Below, piece by piece: positions 1-11,800 of a DNA stretch of 64,000 nucleotides (position 1 is its first letter; each line of letters begins with the position of its first letter). The stretch lies in assembly GCA_028583605.1 (NCBI GenBank), contig CM053325.1:38615435-38679434 (forward strand). The letters are read 5' to 3'. Under the pieces are notes generated by a model, which did no database searches, had not been told where the DNA came from, and worked only from the letters and a program-made list of their open reading frames with translations. Origin of the DNA: Dastarcus helophoroides (lineage: Eukaryota > Arthropoda > Insecta > Coleoptera > Bothrideridae). Both the position numbers and the translations under genes were made by a program.

Positions 1-885
1 AACATGACCCCACAAGAAAAAGTCTGGCTTAGTTAAATCCGGTGATCTTGCGGGCCATGCCACTGGACCTCCTCTTCCTATCCACTTGTTAGGGAATTGT
101 GTATTGAGGAACTCCCTTACATCCCTTCCATAATGTGCCGCTGCCCCATCATGTTGGAACCACATTTGCCACACGACAGCAAGAGGCAAATTGTCTATCA
201 TTTCGGGCAATTGATTTTGCAAAAAATGCAAGTAATTGTTGGCATTTAAATGTTCATTGAAGAAGTGTGGTCCGACAATAAATCTTCCTATGACACCACC
301 CCAAACATTCAGAGACCACCTATGCTGATCGTCTAAGGGCCTTATCCAATGAGGATTTTCAGTGTGGTAGTAACAGGAGTTGTGTCTTCCCACGAAGCGG
401 TTCTTCTGAAATGTACATTCGTCGGTAAATAGTACATTGTCCAAAAAGTCATTTTGTTCTTGTAGTTTTCGTAACGCCCACTCACAAAACTGCATTCGGT
501 TGTTGAAATTAGCTTGATTGAGTTCCTGTACTAGCTGGGCACGATACGAATGAAACTTATTTTTACGCAAGATTCGTGAAACCGAGGTTTGACTTATTTG
601 TAATTCCGTGCTTATTATGATGGTACTTAAATGCGGATCTTGGACAACAGCAGCCGCTACTAAAACTTGGTTTTCTTCATGCGTCGTTGGTTTTCTACGC
701 TCCTTTTTCTCTTATTTCGTACTACCAGTTCGCTCAAACCTCTCTCTCAATTTAGCGAATGCCGCTGAATTTGGATGTCTCCGATCGGCAAAGCGTTGGG
801 CATAAATTCTTGAGGCAAGAAATGGATTTCTGTCAGCACTGCCCAAGGCGTAAACCATATCGACCAATTCTTCTTGAGAAAACAT
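1..885 (-). pseudogene. DUF4817/DDE_3 transposase (IS630-Tc1/mariner superfamily), partial
   Basis: Reading the minus strand from ATG at 885 gives about 295 codons in one frame running off the window start. The N-terminus (MFSQEELVDMVYALGS...) matches the DUF4817 helix-turn-helix region of insect DDE_3 transposases, a DNA-binding domain for the element ends. The catalytic part follows: TDE in VLFTDECTF, QHDGA in WFQHDGAAAHYGRD, and the SPDLTKPDFFLWGHV block typical of this superfamily. The frame is broken once by an in-frame TAA at 712-714 in the linker between the DNA-binding and catalytic domains, so the protein is not made intact unless read through. The C-terminus lies outside the window. 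Only one lesion suggests fairly recent activity. The family call is secure; whether the stop is real or a sequencing error cannot be told. Confidence 0.88.
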
Positions 886-1619
886 TGTCTTTCAGTACTA
901 ATACCAAGACCTCGCGACAACAATAAGATAAAGTGTCAGTTACTGCCGGACAAACGAGACGAAACAAAACCGCGACATCCAGGGCTAACGCGATAATACG
1001 AAATTAATTAAAATTTTTACAAAATTCTAAATTTCTCAAAAATTATTGAACGGAGGTGGCAATACCTGCTACCAAAAAAAGGTAATTTAATTTCGCATCC
1101 GATAAGATAATCCAAGATAGGTGGTTCCATTTGAAAAAATTAAGTTATGCATGTTTGAACAACTGAAGAATTGAGTCGACGGATGTGAAGAAATTTAAGA
1201 AATCTTGCTAACAGCAAAGACGTAAACAAATACTCCATTTCTTCCTGAATCCAAAACCGTATGCCCCACAACTCTGAGCCATTGCGTTTGGAAAATATCG
1301 TTAATGGCGTCAAGCTCCGAAATCGTCAAATTTAACCAAAAAAATTAAATTACGCGAAAACGGTTCAACTAAGGGCCTATGTCATCTTAATAAATTCATA
1401 TTCATTTTTAACAAGGAATCCAAAAATGTAAAAATACATAGGGCGTTCTATTTAAAATAAGAAAGTTGTGTTCATTTCCGGTGCAACCGGAAGGCCGCCA
1501 TATTTCGCAATAATTTTAGGTTGTGGAGAACTTTACTTCGAACAACTTTTATTTGAAACATTTTTCGATATTTTGAACGATACGCCTACCAAAGGCCGAT
1601 TCCCGCTTAGTGACTCACC

Positions 1620-1622
<3 letters not shown>
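886..1622. mobile_element. Non-coding right end of the DUF4817/DDE_3 element
   Basis: This stretch upstream of the transposase start shows no gene. It ends in TCACCCTGTA just before a (TA)n tract; its reverse complement TACAGGGTGA is the kind of terminus carried by many insect Tc1/mariner-superfamily elements that insert at TA. I infer that the element ends near 1620-1622 and abuts, or inserted beside, the microsatellite. The other end is outside the window, so the terminal inverted repeat cannot be confirmed. Confidence 0.5.

Positions 1623-1652
<30 letters not shown>
1623..1652. repeat. (TA)n tract at outer end of E1
   Basis: About 30 bp of uninterrupted TA. It separates the DDE_3 element from the first base (CTGCTGCAGCGG) of unit E1. 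The same kind of tract marks every complete E end in the window. Confidence 0.95.
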
Positions 1653-1653
<1 letters not shown>

Positions 1654-1828
1654 TGCTGCAGCGGCTAACTCAGACTCCGGTCCATACACATTCCAACTGG
1701 GCGCAGGCCTATATACACGCGTTATACAGGCGTTACATTTCGTCAGTCATTGAGCCTCCACTGCCCAGCGGTTTACTCAGACTCCTAGTGTATCTACAGT
1801 TACTGAGCCTCCATTTATTTTTATACGA

Positions 1829-2074
1829 TCACATCCAGCCTCCGAACAGTGTTGCCGAAATGACTTTACTGCGATGATGTAAGCTTTTTAACAGCTTTGG
1901 TGTCGATAAAATGCTTAATGCGGGAGAGGAATCAATTAATAGCACAGATACACAGAAAACATAACCTTGCGCTAAATTAAATATCCGAGAAGCTGTTGTG
2001 GTTAGCTGGTAGCTTTCAAAAGTAAAACTGAATCTTTCTAAATGTGTATTTTTAATACTAAAATTTATTTTCAA
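1829..2074 (-). other. Conserved short ORF at outer end of E1 (81 codons, doubtful)
   Basis: An 81-codon frame that recurs at the same place in E3 (15059-15304, minus) and E4 (29101-29346, plus) with only one or two residue changes. It begins with a non-ATG codon (TTG) and resembles no family I know. The units are near-identical everywhere, so its survival is not evidence of selection. I record it because it is the longest frame near the unit terminus. It is probably fortuitous. Confidence 0.2.
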
Positions 2075-2259
2075 TTCTATTTCAACTTGTTACAACTACG
2101 ATCTATTAAACATTTTGCTTAACCCTTGGAATATTGTTAAGTATTTAAATAATTCGATTTGTTGTGGTGACTTCGCTAATTAATTATAAATTATGTGCAT
2201 AAATTATTACACAGAAGAAAATTGCCGAAAATCACGGTTAACAAATACATTAATAACAT

Positions 2260-2620
2260 TTCGAAACTTTCTCGAAAAACTTCAAGAGCAAAAATTAAGT
2301 ATTGTGCTGCTGTGTTTAGAACCTGAACCAATTTAAACTGGTGCAAATATGTAAAGTATATGGCCATAACAACAATTATCCTAAAAGGATACCTTTAGTG
2401 CCTTCGACCTTCCATGTAAATCTAAAGACAAGAATACTGGAAAGTGTTTTCATATTTAAAACTTATTTTGGTTAAGTATACGTGTATTTATTACTATAAT
2501 TTAAGAATTTAATAAAACATGCATGACAGCTAATTTTGTTTTTTATTTTACTACACCTCATTTCACTCGATGCAGAATATGTACTTTTCAGGGAACTTTA
2601 CATTGGACGAATAAAAATAA
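2260..2620 (+). repeat. Diverged third copy of the ~376-bp internal repeat (E1)
   Basis: Sequence here shares ordered blocks with the tandem units at 5142-5900: the CTTCAA...GCAAAAATT...GTGCTG block, TGTGTTTA, then CATGCA, the ATTTC(A/G)CTCGATGCA block and GGGAA(C/T)TTTACAT. It lies about 2.9 kb upstream and is clearly older than the tandem pair. E was therefore partly built by internal duplication. Confidence 0.6.
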
Positions 2621-3507
2621 TTAGGACGTTTTCATAAATGAAGTTGCTTGTGTTAATTTTTATTTTTTGATTTCTTGTTACAATTAAAAGATAGTTTTGT
2701 GTTAGTTATTACAAGTTTGATGTTTGTTTTTGCTACTAAAATTTGAAAAATGTTCCTACCTTTATTTATATATTTATATAAGATTTAGCAAACACTTAAT
2801 TGCGATTTTATATCTTCAATTTAATCAATTAAACAGTTTTGGCTATTTGCACTTTATTTTCTGTATAATATAATTTTTGTTGATTGTTTTGAAATTTGAA
2901 ATTTAAATAGAAGTTTCTCTCAAGGGTTATGTTTTTTCTCTTTTTTATTGCTGAGGACAATTTTGTTCATAAAATAGAGCGATAGAAATTATTAGAGGTT
3001 AGGAGTTTCCAGCAGCAAAACTTGGGACAAAAACGTCAATTTTCAAATCGAAGTATTTAAAAACAATGAAAATTTTCAACCTAAACTTTAAATTCATGTA
3101 CTTGTTACTTGAAAACCAAAACTTCAAACTCAAATTTTTGACTTTCACTTTAAATTTCGGAGACAGAGTTAAACGTTTACTTCGGGTTTTAAAATGTAGA
3201 GAGGAACATCCAATTCAAAGTTCAAATGTGCAGTTTTGAAAAGAAATGCATCATTCAGAGAAAAAACTCTTGATTTATACAATAAAACTTTAAAAACTCG
3301 AAGTTATTACCAAATTTTCAATTTTAGTCACGGAGTTTCAACTTTTAAACCTCGCAAACAACGTTTCTTATGACGTTTTTGTGTGTACATTACGTAATGA
3401 ATAGTTCTTATTCTGTAAAAGAAAACTACAAAAGACAAAAAGGGTTTTTAAAATTCTAAATAAGTTATTATAAATAGTATTCCGGTCTTTAGATTACTAT
3501 TTTGAGT

Positions 3508-3581
3508 AGTATCTTGGAGTAGGTGATGAAGAGATTGGTTTTGGCGCTGAAAGTCATACGTTCAAGTCCGACGAGTTCCAC
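3508..3581 (+). ncRNA. tRNA-like segment A (Pol III box B, T-run) in E1
   Basis: Contains ACGTTCAAGTCCGACG, close to the tRNA box B / T-arm consensus GGTTCRANTCC, followed within about 15 bases by a long T run that would stop RNA polymerase III. Upstream sequence (GTAGGTGATGAAGAG) aligns base for base in spacing with the box A region of segment B at 4163-4239. Cloverleaf pairing is poor, so it is a tRNA-derived relic or SINE-like promoter, not a working tRNA. Copies lie at 16751-16823 and 27593-27667. Confidence 0.5.
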
Positions 3582-4162
3582 TTTTTTTTTTGTTTTTTTT
3601 ATCGATTTTTTTTTAAATTTTTATGTTTTTGAATGCTTCCCTTTTAATTAATGAATATATAATAAATCCAAATAACAGTCTGCTCACAAAAAAATGTCAC
3701 AATGACTGCATTGTATGAAATAATTAATACTTTTAACTCTTTAGTTCAAACTGTCATCTAAAACTTGATGTGATTAATAAGTCTAGCTGCTCATTTATTT
3801 GTGCAAGTGTAAATATATGTGAGGTTTTATTGCTTGCAAAAAAGATTAAGCTCTTGGTGTGAAACTTAAATGTTGATCACTTTTCTAGAAGTTCATGGAT
3901 ATTACGTTAGCAACAAGTTACACTTATTAATAAACAGCTACACCTTTATAAACACCTCTTTAATACTTTAAGAGAAACTTTACATGGGAGTTCAAATTAA
4001 ACGAAATCCTGAAATGTTCGGATAATACTGAGTGATTCATGGAGTAGTTAGCACGATTATACCAACGCATACTGCAGTTTAGATTCATTACATTACTATT
4101 AATTTTTAGGTACGCATAAAAAACATCAAAAGTTAATAAATCCGTAAAAAATCAAAAAAGAA

Positions 4163-4239
4163 GGAAGCGACACACGTCGGATTCGAACGTATAACCTTTG
4201 GCGTTTTAATCGATCCCTTACCAACTAAGCTAGCGTTTT
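4163..4239 (-). ncRNA. tRNA-like segment B (box A + box B + terminator) in E1
   Basis: On the minus strand box A reads TAGCTTAGTTGG (all 12 consensus positions) and box B reads CGTTCGAATCC (10 of 11). They are separated by 31 bases, the spacing of an intron-less tRNA. Two T6 runs follow about 15-30 bases after box B. The acceptor and anticodon stems do not pair well, so charging as a tRNA is unlikely; a Pol III promoter or SINE head is the better reading. It converges on segment A, about 600 bp away. Confidence 0.6.
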
Positions 4240-5141
4240 ATAAGTTGCAAAATTTTATGAAAGACTAAAACTGTAAAGTGTAAAAAATTATAGATATCTG
4301 ATATAATTTATGATAATAACAGCGATTTCCAATTTTCATTCAAAAAGTACTTTTTCTAGAAATTCTTAAGTTGCCATCAAATTTTTTAGTGTGAAAATTT
4401 AAAATTGGAATGTTATTTATAAACGAAACTGTGATCAAAATAATTAAACATTTTAGTTCTAACGAAAAGTGTTTATTAAACTTGGAAAAAACAATTCAAA
4501 ATTCTAAATGTCGACGTTATAACTATAAATTTTATCTATTTGGGCTTCAACAGTTTAAAGTAGATAATGGAAAAAAATCAATATTTAACTTTAACATCAA
4601 AATTTAAATCTGAAATTTCAGTTTTTTTATTTACGTTTTAACTGTATCTCTAAATGTCCAGAAAAAAAAATCAAAATTTTAAATACAGAATTACAATTTC
4701 TAGTTGACATGAGAAATCAACAATTAGCAGCAAATAACTCGAAGACCTAGTGTTTCAAATTGCGCGCGGTGTTCTTTGCTTGCGGGCTCTGTGCTCTGTC
4801 ATTTAACATTAATGTTAACCACGGCAAAATGGGGCATTTGTTTAATCAACAAGTCGACGATGCTGAAAAGGGGAAACCTGGCTGGTCATATCAATATTAT
4901 CCAAACATGGTAGAAATATTGTACATAGTTATTGTTAATACAGTTTATCGATTGAAAGGTATATCAATAACAGTGATGTCAATAACGTGAAAGTGAGCCG
5001 TGACCGATATTGACCAATACAAGATCGAAGGAGTACATAATATTTACTAGGCCCCATTTAATATTACCCTACAAGGTTGATAGGATTTTGTGTAAAGTCA
5101 CATACATATTTGTCAGTTAACAATTACGTCAAATGTACCCT

Positions 5142-5900
5142 CATCTTTTTTTAGTTTTAATTCTTTTAATGTGGAACAAGGAAAATCAAACTCGACAAGC
5201 AAGAATGACAAAAGGGATAATTAGACACAGATCTTCTTCAAGGAATTGAAAGTGGCAAAAATTCAGTGCTGTGTTTAAATCAGATGCAATTTCATGTGCA
5301 AATTCAAGTGATGTTAAACTTTATCTCGAGCTGCTCTTTTAATGATTCATGTTTAAAAACTCAGGGTATGAAGTGTATTTGTAACTCTAACTTTAGGAAT
5401 TTAGCAAAACATGCATTGCAGCCGATTTTATTTTCCATGTTATTGAACTTAATTTCGCTCGATGCATATTATATGCATTTTTGGGGGAATTTTACATGTT
5501 GCTGGAAAACAAATAACCATCTTTTTTTTAGTTTGAATTAGTTTAATGTGGAACAAGGAAAACCTAACTCAACAAGTAAGAATGACTAAAACAATATTTA
5601 AATACAAATCTTCTTCAAAGAACTGGAAGTGGCAAAAATTTAGTGCTGTGTTTAAATCCGAAGCAATTTCATATGCAAACCCGTGTTGTTAAACTGTATC
5701 TCAAGCTGATCGTTTAATGATTTTCGGCTTAAACTAAGTGTATGAAGTGTATTTGTAATTCTAACCCTAAGAATTCAGGAAAGATGCATTGCAGCTGATT
5801 TTAGTATCCATGTTATTAAACTTATTTTCACTTTGTGTATATTATATGCATTTTTAAGGAAATTTTACATATCATGCTCAAAAACAAGTATAAATCTGTG
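5142..5900 (+). repeat. Tandem duplication, two ~376-bp units (E1)
   Basis: Unit 1 (5142-5517) and unit 2 (5518-5900) share the ordered blocks ATCTTTTTTTAGTTT, TTAATGTGGAACAAGGAAAA, CTTCTTCAA, GTGCTGTGTTTAAATC, TGAAGTGTATTTGTAA and the ATTATATGCATTTTT block. A 91-codon frame in unit 1 (5266-5541) is not preserved in unit 2, so it is probably not a gene. The matching tandem pair lies at about 18385-19140 in E3. Confidence 0.8.
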
Positions 5901-6518
5901 AAATAGATGTTCTATAAATAGTTCTTTGCTAGGTGTAAGTGTACCTAGGTGTATACCTTGATAGACTGACTTAATTTTGTTTTGAAGAAATGATCCAGTA
6001 TTTTACAAGTGTTACAGTTAGCATGTAATTGCGATTTGCATTATTAATTAGATATAAAATTATTATTTGTTGTTAATTTTATTTTAAAATTGGACAGATA
6101 AATAAAATTTTATTTTAATTATTGCATTTTATTTTTCTTTTGTGGATTATAAATTATAACTAAAGCTATGAGCTTCATAGATAGCTTTTTATATGTAGTG
6201 TTTATTCTAATTTTTTTTTTCGAATTTGGTAGTTACATAACTGGTAACATCCTCATTCTATTTTCCTCATATGACAAGATTAACATATCATTGAAAAATA
6301 ATTAGGTAAAGTTGATCGTTGCAATGTTGTTGAATCAGTGATATTTTTAATACTCGTGTAATGAAACATTGAAATTCAAATAAAAAGAATATACTTTTCT
6401 GGCTCCTGATAACACTTTTTTAAATAACAACAACAACAAAAAACATTTTATAACCCCTTCCTCCTCCCAAATATTAATAGGGATAACAAACTTGATTCAA
6501 TTTTCATTATTGGCTTAA

Positions 6519-6744
6519 CAGCTATTTAAAAATTGAATAACAATTCTTGTCCCCTGAAACCAAGAAAGATTTAAAAACAAAACAAAGGTTGCTCTAACGC
6601 GCTTCGACAGCCAAGCTATCATCTTCAGAGAAATACTTACTGATAGCTCGGCTGCCGAAAAGCGTTAGAGCAGCCTTTGTTGTGTTTTTTAATCTTTCTT
6701 AATTTCAGGAGACAAGTTTTGCATTTCAATTTTTGAAGATAGCT
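6519..6744. mobile_element. Foldback MITE in E1
   Basis: A long hairpin. The outer arms carry ATTGAA...CTTGTC(C/T)CCTGAAA and the inner arms carry GCTCTAACGC...CAGCC.AGCTATCA, with a short loop containing TTCAGAGAAATACTTA. Immediately outside the right arm is AAGGACCAGTCCGTTGCACC. The same hairpin lies at 10993-11217, 19767-19988 and 24430-24655, and a relative with only the outer arms lies at 38781-38925, so this is a mobile family that entered E before E was duplicated. Confidence 0.8.
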
Positions 6745-6819
6745 AAGGACCAGTCCGTTGCACCAAAATTAACAGCTAACATAATCAAATTTTTGGGAAA
6801 GGGGGAGGGACTTTTTTAT

Positions 6820-7760
6820 TCTATAAAGTACAGCTCGTATTTTTGTCGATAGAAATTAGGGCTAACGATGTCGCGGATGTCAGTTTTCCCGCAGCAAAAT
6901 GCGAAACAAAGCGATCAAGTTGAAAATAAAATTTATTAACAAGTTCCAAAAATTTCCATGCTGAACTTTAAATTAAAAATTTTTGCTTGAAAATCAAACT
7001 CTAAAACCTAAAATTTCGAATTTTATTTCAACATTTCAGAAAAACAGTTTAATGTTTGTTTCCAAATTTAAAATTTTTACATCTACATGTTAAGATTTCG
7101 AGTTTTTGATCAAAATTTCAAATTCAGTCCAAAAATCTCCGGAAAGCTCAACTTTAAAATTTAAATTTCAACTGAAGTTCCAAATCCCAATTTTAAGTTC
7201 GTGTAAAATAAAGTTGAACTCTAAACTTAAAAGTTGCACTTTTTCTCGAATTTTGAATGTATACCTATTCTGGAAACTGCTATTTTAATTACGACCTTTA
7301 CTTCAAAATGTCGACTTTACAACAAAATTTTTACTTTCTCTGAAAATTTTGAAGTTTTCTACAATTTTTTTAGTTTGGAGGTGCAAATGTTCAAAACTGG
7401 AGAAATATTTTAATTTAATTATTTTATAAACGCAACTTTAATCAAAATATTCAAAAATTTGACTTATAATTAACCATAAGTTTGAAAAAAGTGTGAAATG
7501 TAAATTAGGCAAAAAATATCTAAATTGTAAATTGATAATGTTAAAATTTCAAGATTAGTGCGGCTTTTTTCAGTAAAGTGTTAAGATTTTGACTTTAAAT
7601 GTATTGTAGATATTGAGGGAATATCAAAATTTTGAATTTTATTCCAAAACCTTAGCTTTTTTTTAAATTTTAAGTATAACTTAAAATATTTAGAGGAAAA
7701 TCAAAATTTCAAATATAAAATTAAAATTTCTAGTTTATAAAAGAAATATTAAAAAAAATA
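6820..7760 (+). repeat. A/T word-like degenerate repeat region (E1)
   Basis: A stretch made of recurring short words such as AAATTTC, TTTGAA, AAAATTT and TTCAAA in both orientations. Its left edge (CTCGT.TTTTTG.CGATAGAAATTA...GCAGCAAAA) is also found at the start of the similar region at 2968-3340, so the two are old internal duplicates. No gene is visible; the 60-codon frame at 7106 is chance. Confidence 0.6.
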
Positions 7761-8791
7761 AGTCGTGTTACATGAATTAAATATTCAGTAATAAAACAAC
7801 AGGACGAATATCACATTTACCGTTTAAGTCATTATGAGAGTTTATTAGTTAGGTTTAAAGATGCAGATTGGAATATATATTCATGAAATTACATTATTAA
7901 TAAGTAAATAAATATGTAAGATAACATTTCTATCGACACTTGTCAAAATCCAGAATAGATCAACTGGATAATTTTAGTGGTAAAAAATAGAGGTAGTCAC
8001 AATTAATAAAATTATCTCACTCTTTTCAATTTTCATTCTATATGAATAAATAGCAAAAAAACTAAAAACCTTTAGATTTATTATATGACACTAAAAATTT
8101 AGAAACGTATGTTTGCCAGCTAATTTTCTTCTGTTCGTGTACTTTAATTTATTTCGTGAATAACCATTTCAAAACCTTGATATTTCTGAATTAAAGCTCA
8201 CTTTTTTTCGCGAATTAAACTAAAGTTAAAAATAATCAATAAAATGAAAATGCGTTAATTTCTAAATGTCTAAATTTATAGTATGAACAGCTATTTTGTA
8301 TGATATTCTACTAATTAACAAAAGTTATTTGCACGTTTTTCACTTTGTGTAGAACCCAAACTTATGTCTCATTGTAAATTTGAATTAATTTTACACCGCG
8401 CCGATTCGATTTACGCGGGCATTTGCAGGAATGAAACAGCGTCGAGGGGTAAACCTAGAGCTAAGTGTACTGAAGTTCTCATTGGTTTGTTCAAGAGAAA
8501 TGCATTTATTAGAAGCATACGACGTTGCCGATGTTTTGGAGGCTGGGTGAACCGCTGGTTTGAAATTTAGATACGCCTTGGCGATATACGAATCGATCGA
8601 AGCGACTCGTAGCGGCAAACGAGTAAACTTGATTTTATACGGCTATCCAAAAACCGGCAAGTTAAGCTCCACCGTTTTTTTATTGCAAACGCATCTAGGA
8701 CCCATGTAGACCCCTCTGAGCTTGTTAAATGGGCTGGTCACTCAGCGTCCGTATATCGGACGCCGAGTTTCGCCGGACGCTGACTGACATT

Positions 8792-8794
<3 letters not shown>

Positions 8795-8840
<46 letters not shown>
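8795..8840. repeat. (TA)n at the centre of inverted pair 1
   Basis: About 46 bp of TA joins the inner ends of E1 and E2. The left side lost about 40 bp of E relative to the intact junction at 22195-22228, so this centre is asymmetric. Confidence 0.95.
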
Positions 8841-8843
<3 letters not shown>

Positions 8844-11800
8844 TTATATAGGGTATAAGTCAGCCTCCGCAATGTAAAAATTGAATGTCAGTCAGCGTCC
8901 GGCGAAACTCGGCGTCCGATATACGGACGCTGAGTGACCAGCCCATTTAACAAGCTCAGAGGGGTCTACATGGGTCCTAGATGCGTTTGCAATAAAAAAA
9001 CGGTGGAGCTTAACTTGCCGGTTTTTGGATAGCCGTATAAAATCAAGTTTACTCGTTTGCCGCTACGAGTCGCTTCGATCGATTCGTATATCCCCAAGGC
9101 GTATCTAAATTTCAAGCCAGCGGTTCACCCAGCCTCCAAAACATCGGCAACGTCGTATGCTTCTAATAAATGCATTTCTCTTGAACAAACCAATGAGAAC
9201 TTCAGTACACTTAGCTCTAGGTTTACCCCTCCGCGCTGTTTCATTCCTGCAAATGCCCGCGTAAATCGAACCGGCGCGGTGTAAAATTAATTCAAATTTA
9301 CAATGAGACATAAGTTTGGGTTCTACACAAAATGAAAAACGTGCAAATAACTTTTGTTAATAGGTAGAATATCATACAAAATAGCTGTTCATACTATAAA
9401 TTTAGACATTTAGAAATTAACGCATTTTCATTTTATTGATTATTTTTAACTTTAGTTTAATTCGCGAAAAATAGTGAGCTTTAATTCAGAAATATCAAGG
9501 TCTTGAAATGGTTTTTCACGAAATAAATTAAAGTACACGAACAGAAGAAAATTAGCTGGCAAACATACGTTTCTAAATTTTTAGTGTCATATAATAAATC
9601 TAAAGGTATTTAGTTTTTTTGCTATTTATTCATATAGAAAGAAAATTGAAAAGAGTAAGATAATTTTATTAATTGTGGCTACCTCTATTTTTTACCACTA
9701 AAATTATCCAGTTGGTCTTTTCTGGATTTTGACAAGTGTCGATAGAAATGTTATCTTACATATTTATTTACTTATTAATAATGTAATTTCATGAATATAT
9801 ATTCCAATCTGCATCTTTAAACCTAACTAATAAACTCTCATAATGACTTAAACGGTAAATGTGATATTCGTCCTGTTGTTTTATTACTGAATATTTAATT
9901 CATGTAACACGACTTATTTTTTTTAATATTTCTTTTATAAACTAGAAATTTTAATTTTATATTTGAAATTTTGATTTTCCTCTAAATATTTTAAGTTATA
10001 CTTGAAATTTAAAAAAAAGGCTAAGGTTTTGGAATAAAATTCAAAATTTTGATATTCCCTCAATATTTACAATACATTTAAAGTCAAAATCTTAACACTT
10101 AACTGAAAATAGCCGCACTAATCTTGAAATTTTAACATTATCAATTTACAATTTAGATATTTTTTGCCTAATTTACATTTCACACTTTTTTCAAACTTAT
10201 GGTTAATTATAACTCAAATTTTTGAATATTTTGATCAAAGTTGCGTTTATAAAATAATTAAATTAAAATATTTCTCCAGTTTTGAATATTTGCACCTCCA
10301 AACTAAAAAAATTGTAGAAAACTTCAAAATTTTCAGAGAAAGTAAAAATTTTGTTGTAAAGTCGACATTTTGAAGTAAAGGTCGTAATTAAAATAGCAGT
10401 TTCCAGAATAGGTATACATTCAAAATTCGAGAAAAAGTGCAACTTTTAAGTTTAGAGTTCAACTTTATTTTACACGAACTTAAAATTGGGATTTGGAACT
10501 TCAGTTGAAATTTAAATTTTAAAGTTGAGCTTTCCGGAGATTTTTGGACTGAATTTGAAATTTTGAGCAAAAACTCGAAATCTTAACATGTAGATGTAAA
10601 AATTTTAAATTTGGAAACAAACATTAAACTGTTTTTCTGAAATGTTGAAATAAAATTCGAAATTTTAGGTTTTAAAGTTTGATTTTCAAGCAAAAATTTT
10701 TAATTTAAAGTTCAGCATGGAAATTCTTGGAAGTTGTTAATAAATTTTATTTTTAACTTGATCGCTTTGTTTCGCATTTTGCTGCGGGAAAACTGACATC
10801 CGTGACATCGTTAGCCCTAATTTCTATCGACAAAAATACGAGCTGTACTTTATAGAATAAAAAAGTCCCCCCCCCCCTTTCCCAAAAATTTGATTATGTA
10901 TGTTTTACATGAATACCAGCTAGTGAAATCCCTATATAGTATAGAATTCAAATCTATTAGCTGTTAATTTTGGTGCAACGGACTGGTCCTTGGCTATCTT
11001 CAAAAATTGAAATGCAAAACTTGTCTCCTGAAATTAAGAAAGATTAAAAAACACAACAAAGGCTGCTCTAACGCTTTTCGGCAGCCGAGCTATCAGTAAG
11101 TATTTCTCAGAAGATGATAGCTTGACTGTCGAAGCGCGTTAGAGCAACCTTTGTTTTGATTTTAAATCTTTCTTGGTTTCAGGGGACAAGATTTGTTTTT
11201 CAATTTTTAAATAGCTGTTAAGCCAATAATGAAAATTGAATCAAGTTTGTTATCCATATTAATATTTGGGAGGAGGAAAGGGTTATAAAATGTTTTTTGT
11301 TGCTGTTGTTATTTAAAAAAGTTTTATCAGGAGCCAAAAAAGTATATTCTTTTTATTTGAATTTCAACGTTTCATTACACGAGTATTAAAAATATCATTG
11401 ATTCAACAACATTGCAACGATCAACTTTACCTAATTATTTTTCAATGATATGTTAATCTTGTCATATGAGAAAAATAGAATGAGGATGTTACCAGTTATG
11501 TAACTACCAAATTCAAAAAAAAAAAAATTAGAAAAAACACTACATATAAAAAGCTATCTATGAAGCTCATAGCTTTAGTTATAATTTATAATCTACAAAA
11601 GAAAAATAAAATGCAATAATTAAAATAAATTTTTATTTATCTGTCCAATTTTAAAATAAAATTAACAACAAATAATAATTTTACATCTAATTAATAATGC
11701 AAATCGCAATTACATGCTAAATGTAACACTTGTAAAATACTGGATCATTTCTTCAAAACAAAATTAAGTCAGTCTATCAAGGTATACACCTAGGTACACT

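Larger units (their letters stand above)
1653..8794 (+). repeat. Repeat unit E1 (~7.1 kb), left arm of inverted pair 1
   Basis: The unit begins CTGCTGCAGCGGCTAACTCA directly after a (TA)n tract and is near-identical along its length to 14883-22194, apart from small indels (for example about 15 bp missing after 2968, relative to 16209-16224) and scattered substitutions. Its inner end lacks about 40 bp present in E3. No frame longer than about 90 codons exists and no domain is recognisable, so it appears non-coding. It holds two tRNA-like segments, a foldback MITE, internal ~376-bp duplications and A/T-rich word-like stretches. It is inverted relative to E2. It could be a non-autonomous transposon, half of a giant foldback element, or an amplified satellite-like unit. 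Confidence 0.9.

Noticed and set aside
3508..4239. Functional tRNA genes
   Set aside because: Box A and box B are good in segment B, but acceptor and anticodon stems do not pair, so they are recorded only as tRNA-like.
4410..5541. Frames of 65-91 codons in E (4410, 4760, 5266) conserved among units
   Set aside because: Conservation follows from overall identity of the units. The frames have no domain, some lack ATG starts, and stops differ among copies (for example 4607 versus 17929).
8364..9311. Pairs of overlapping opposite-strand frames (68 and 75 codons) near the palindrome centre
   Set aside because: They are the two strands of one GC-richer inner-end segment seen in all units; the frame is already broken in E3 and E4, so coding is unlikely.
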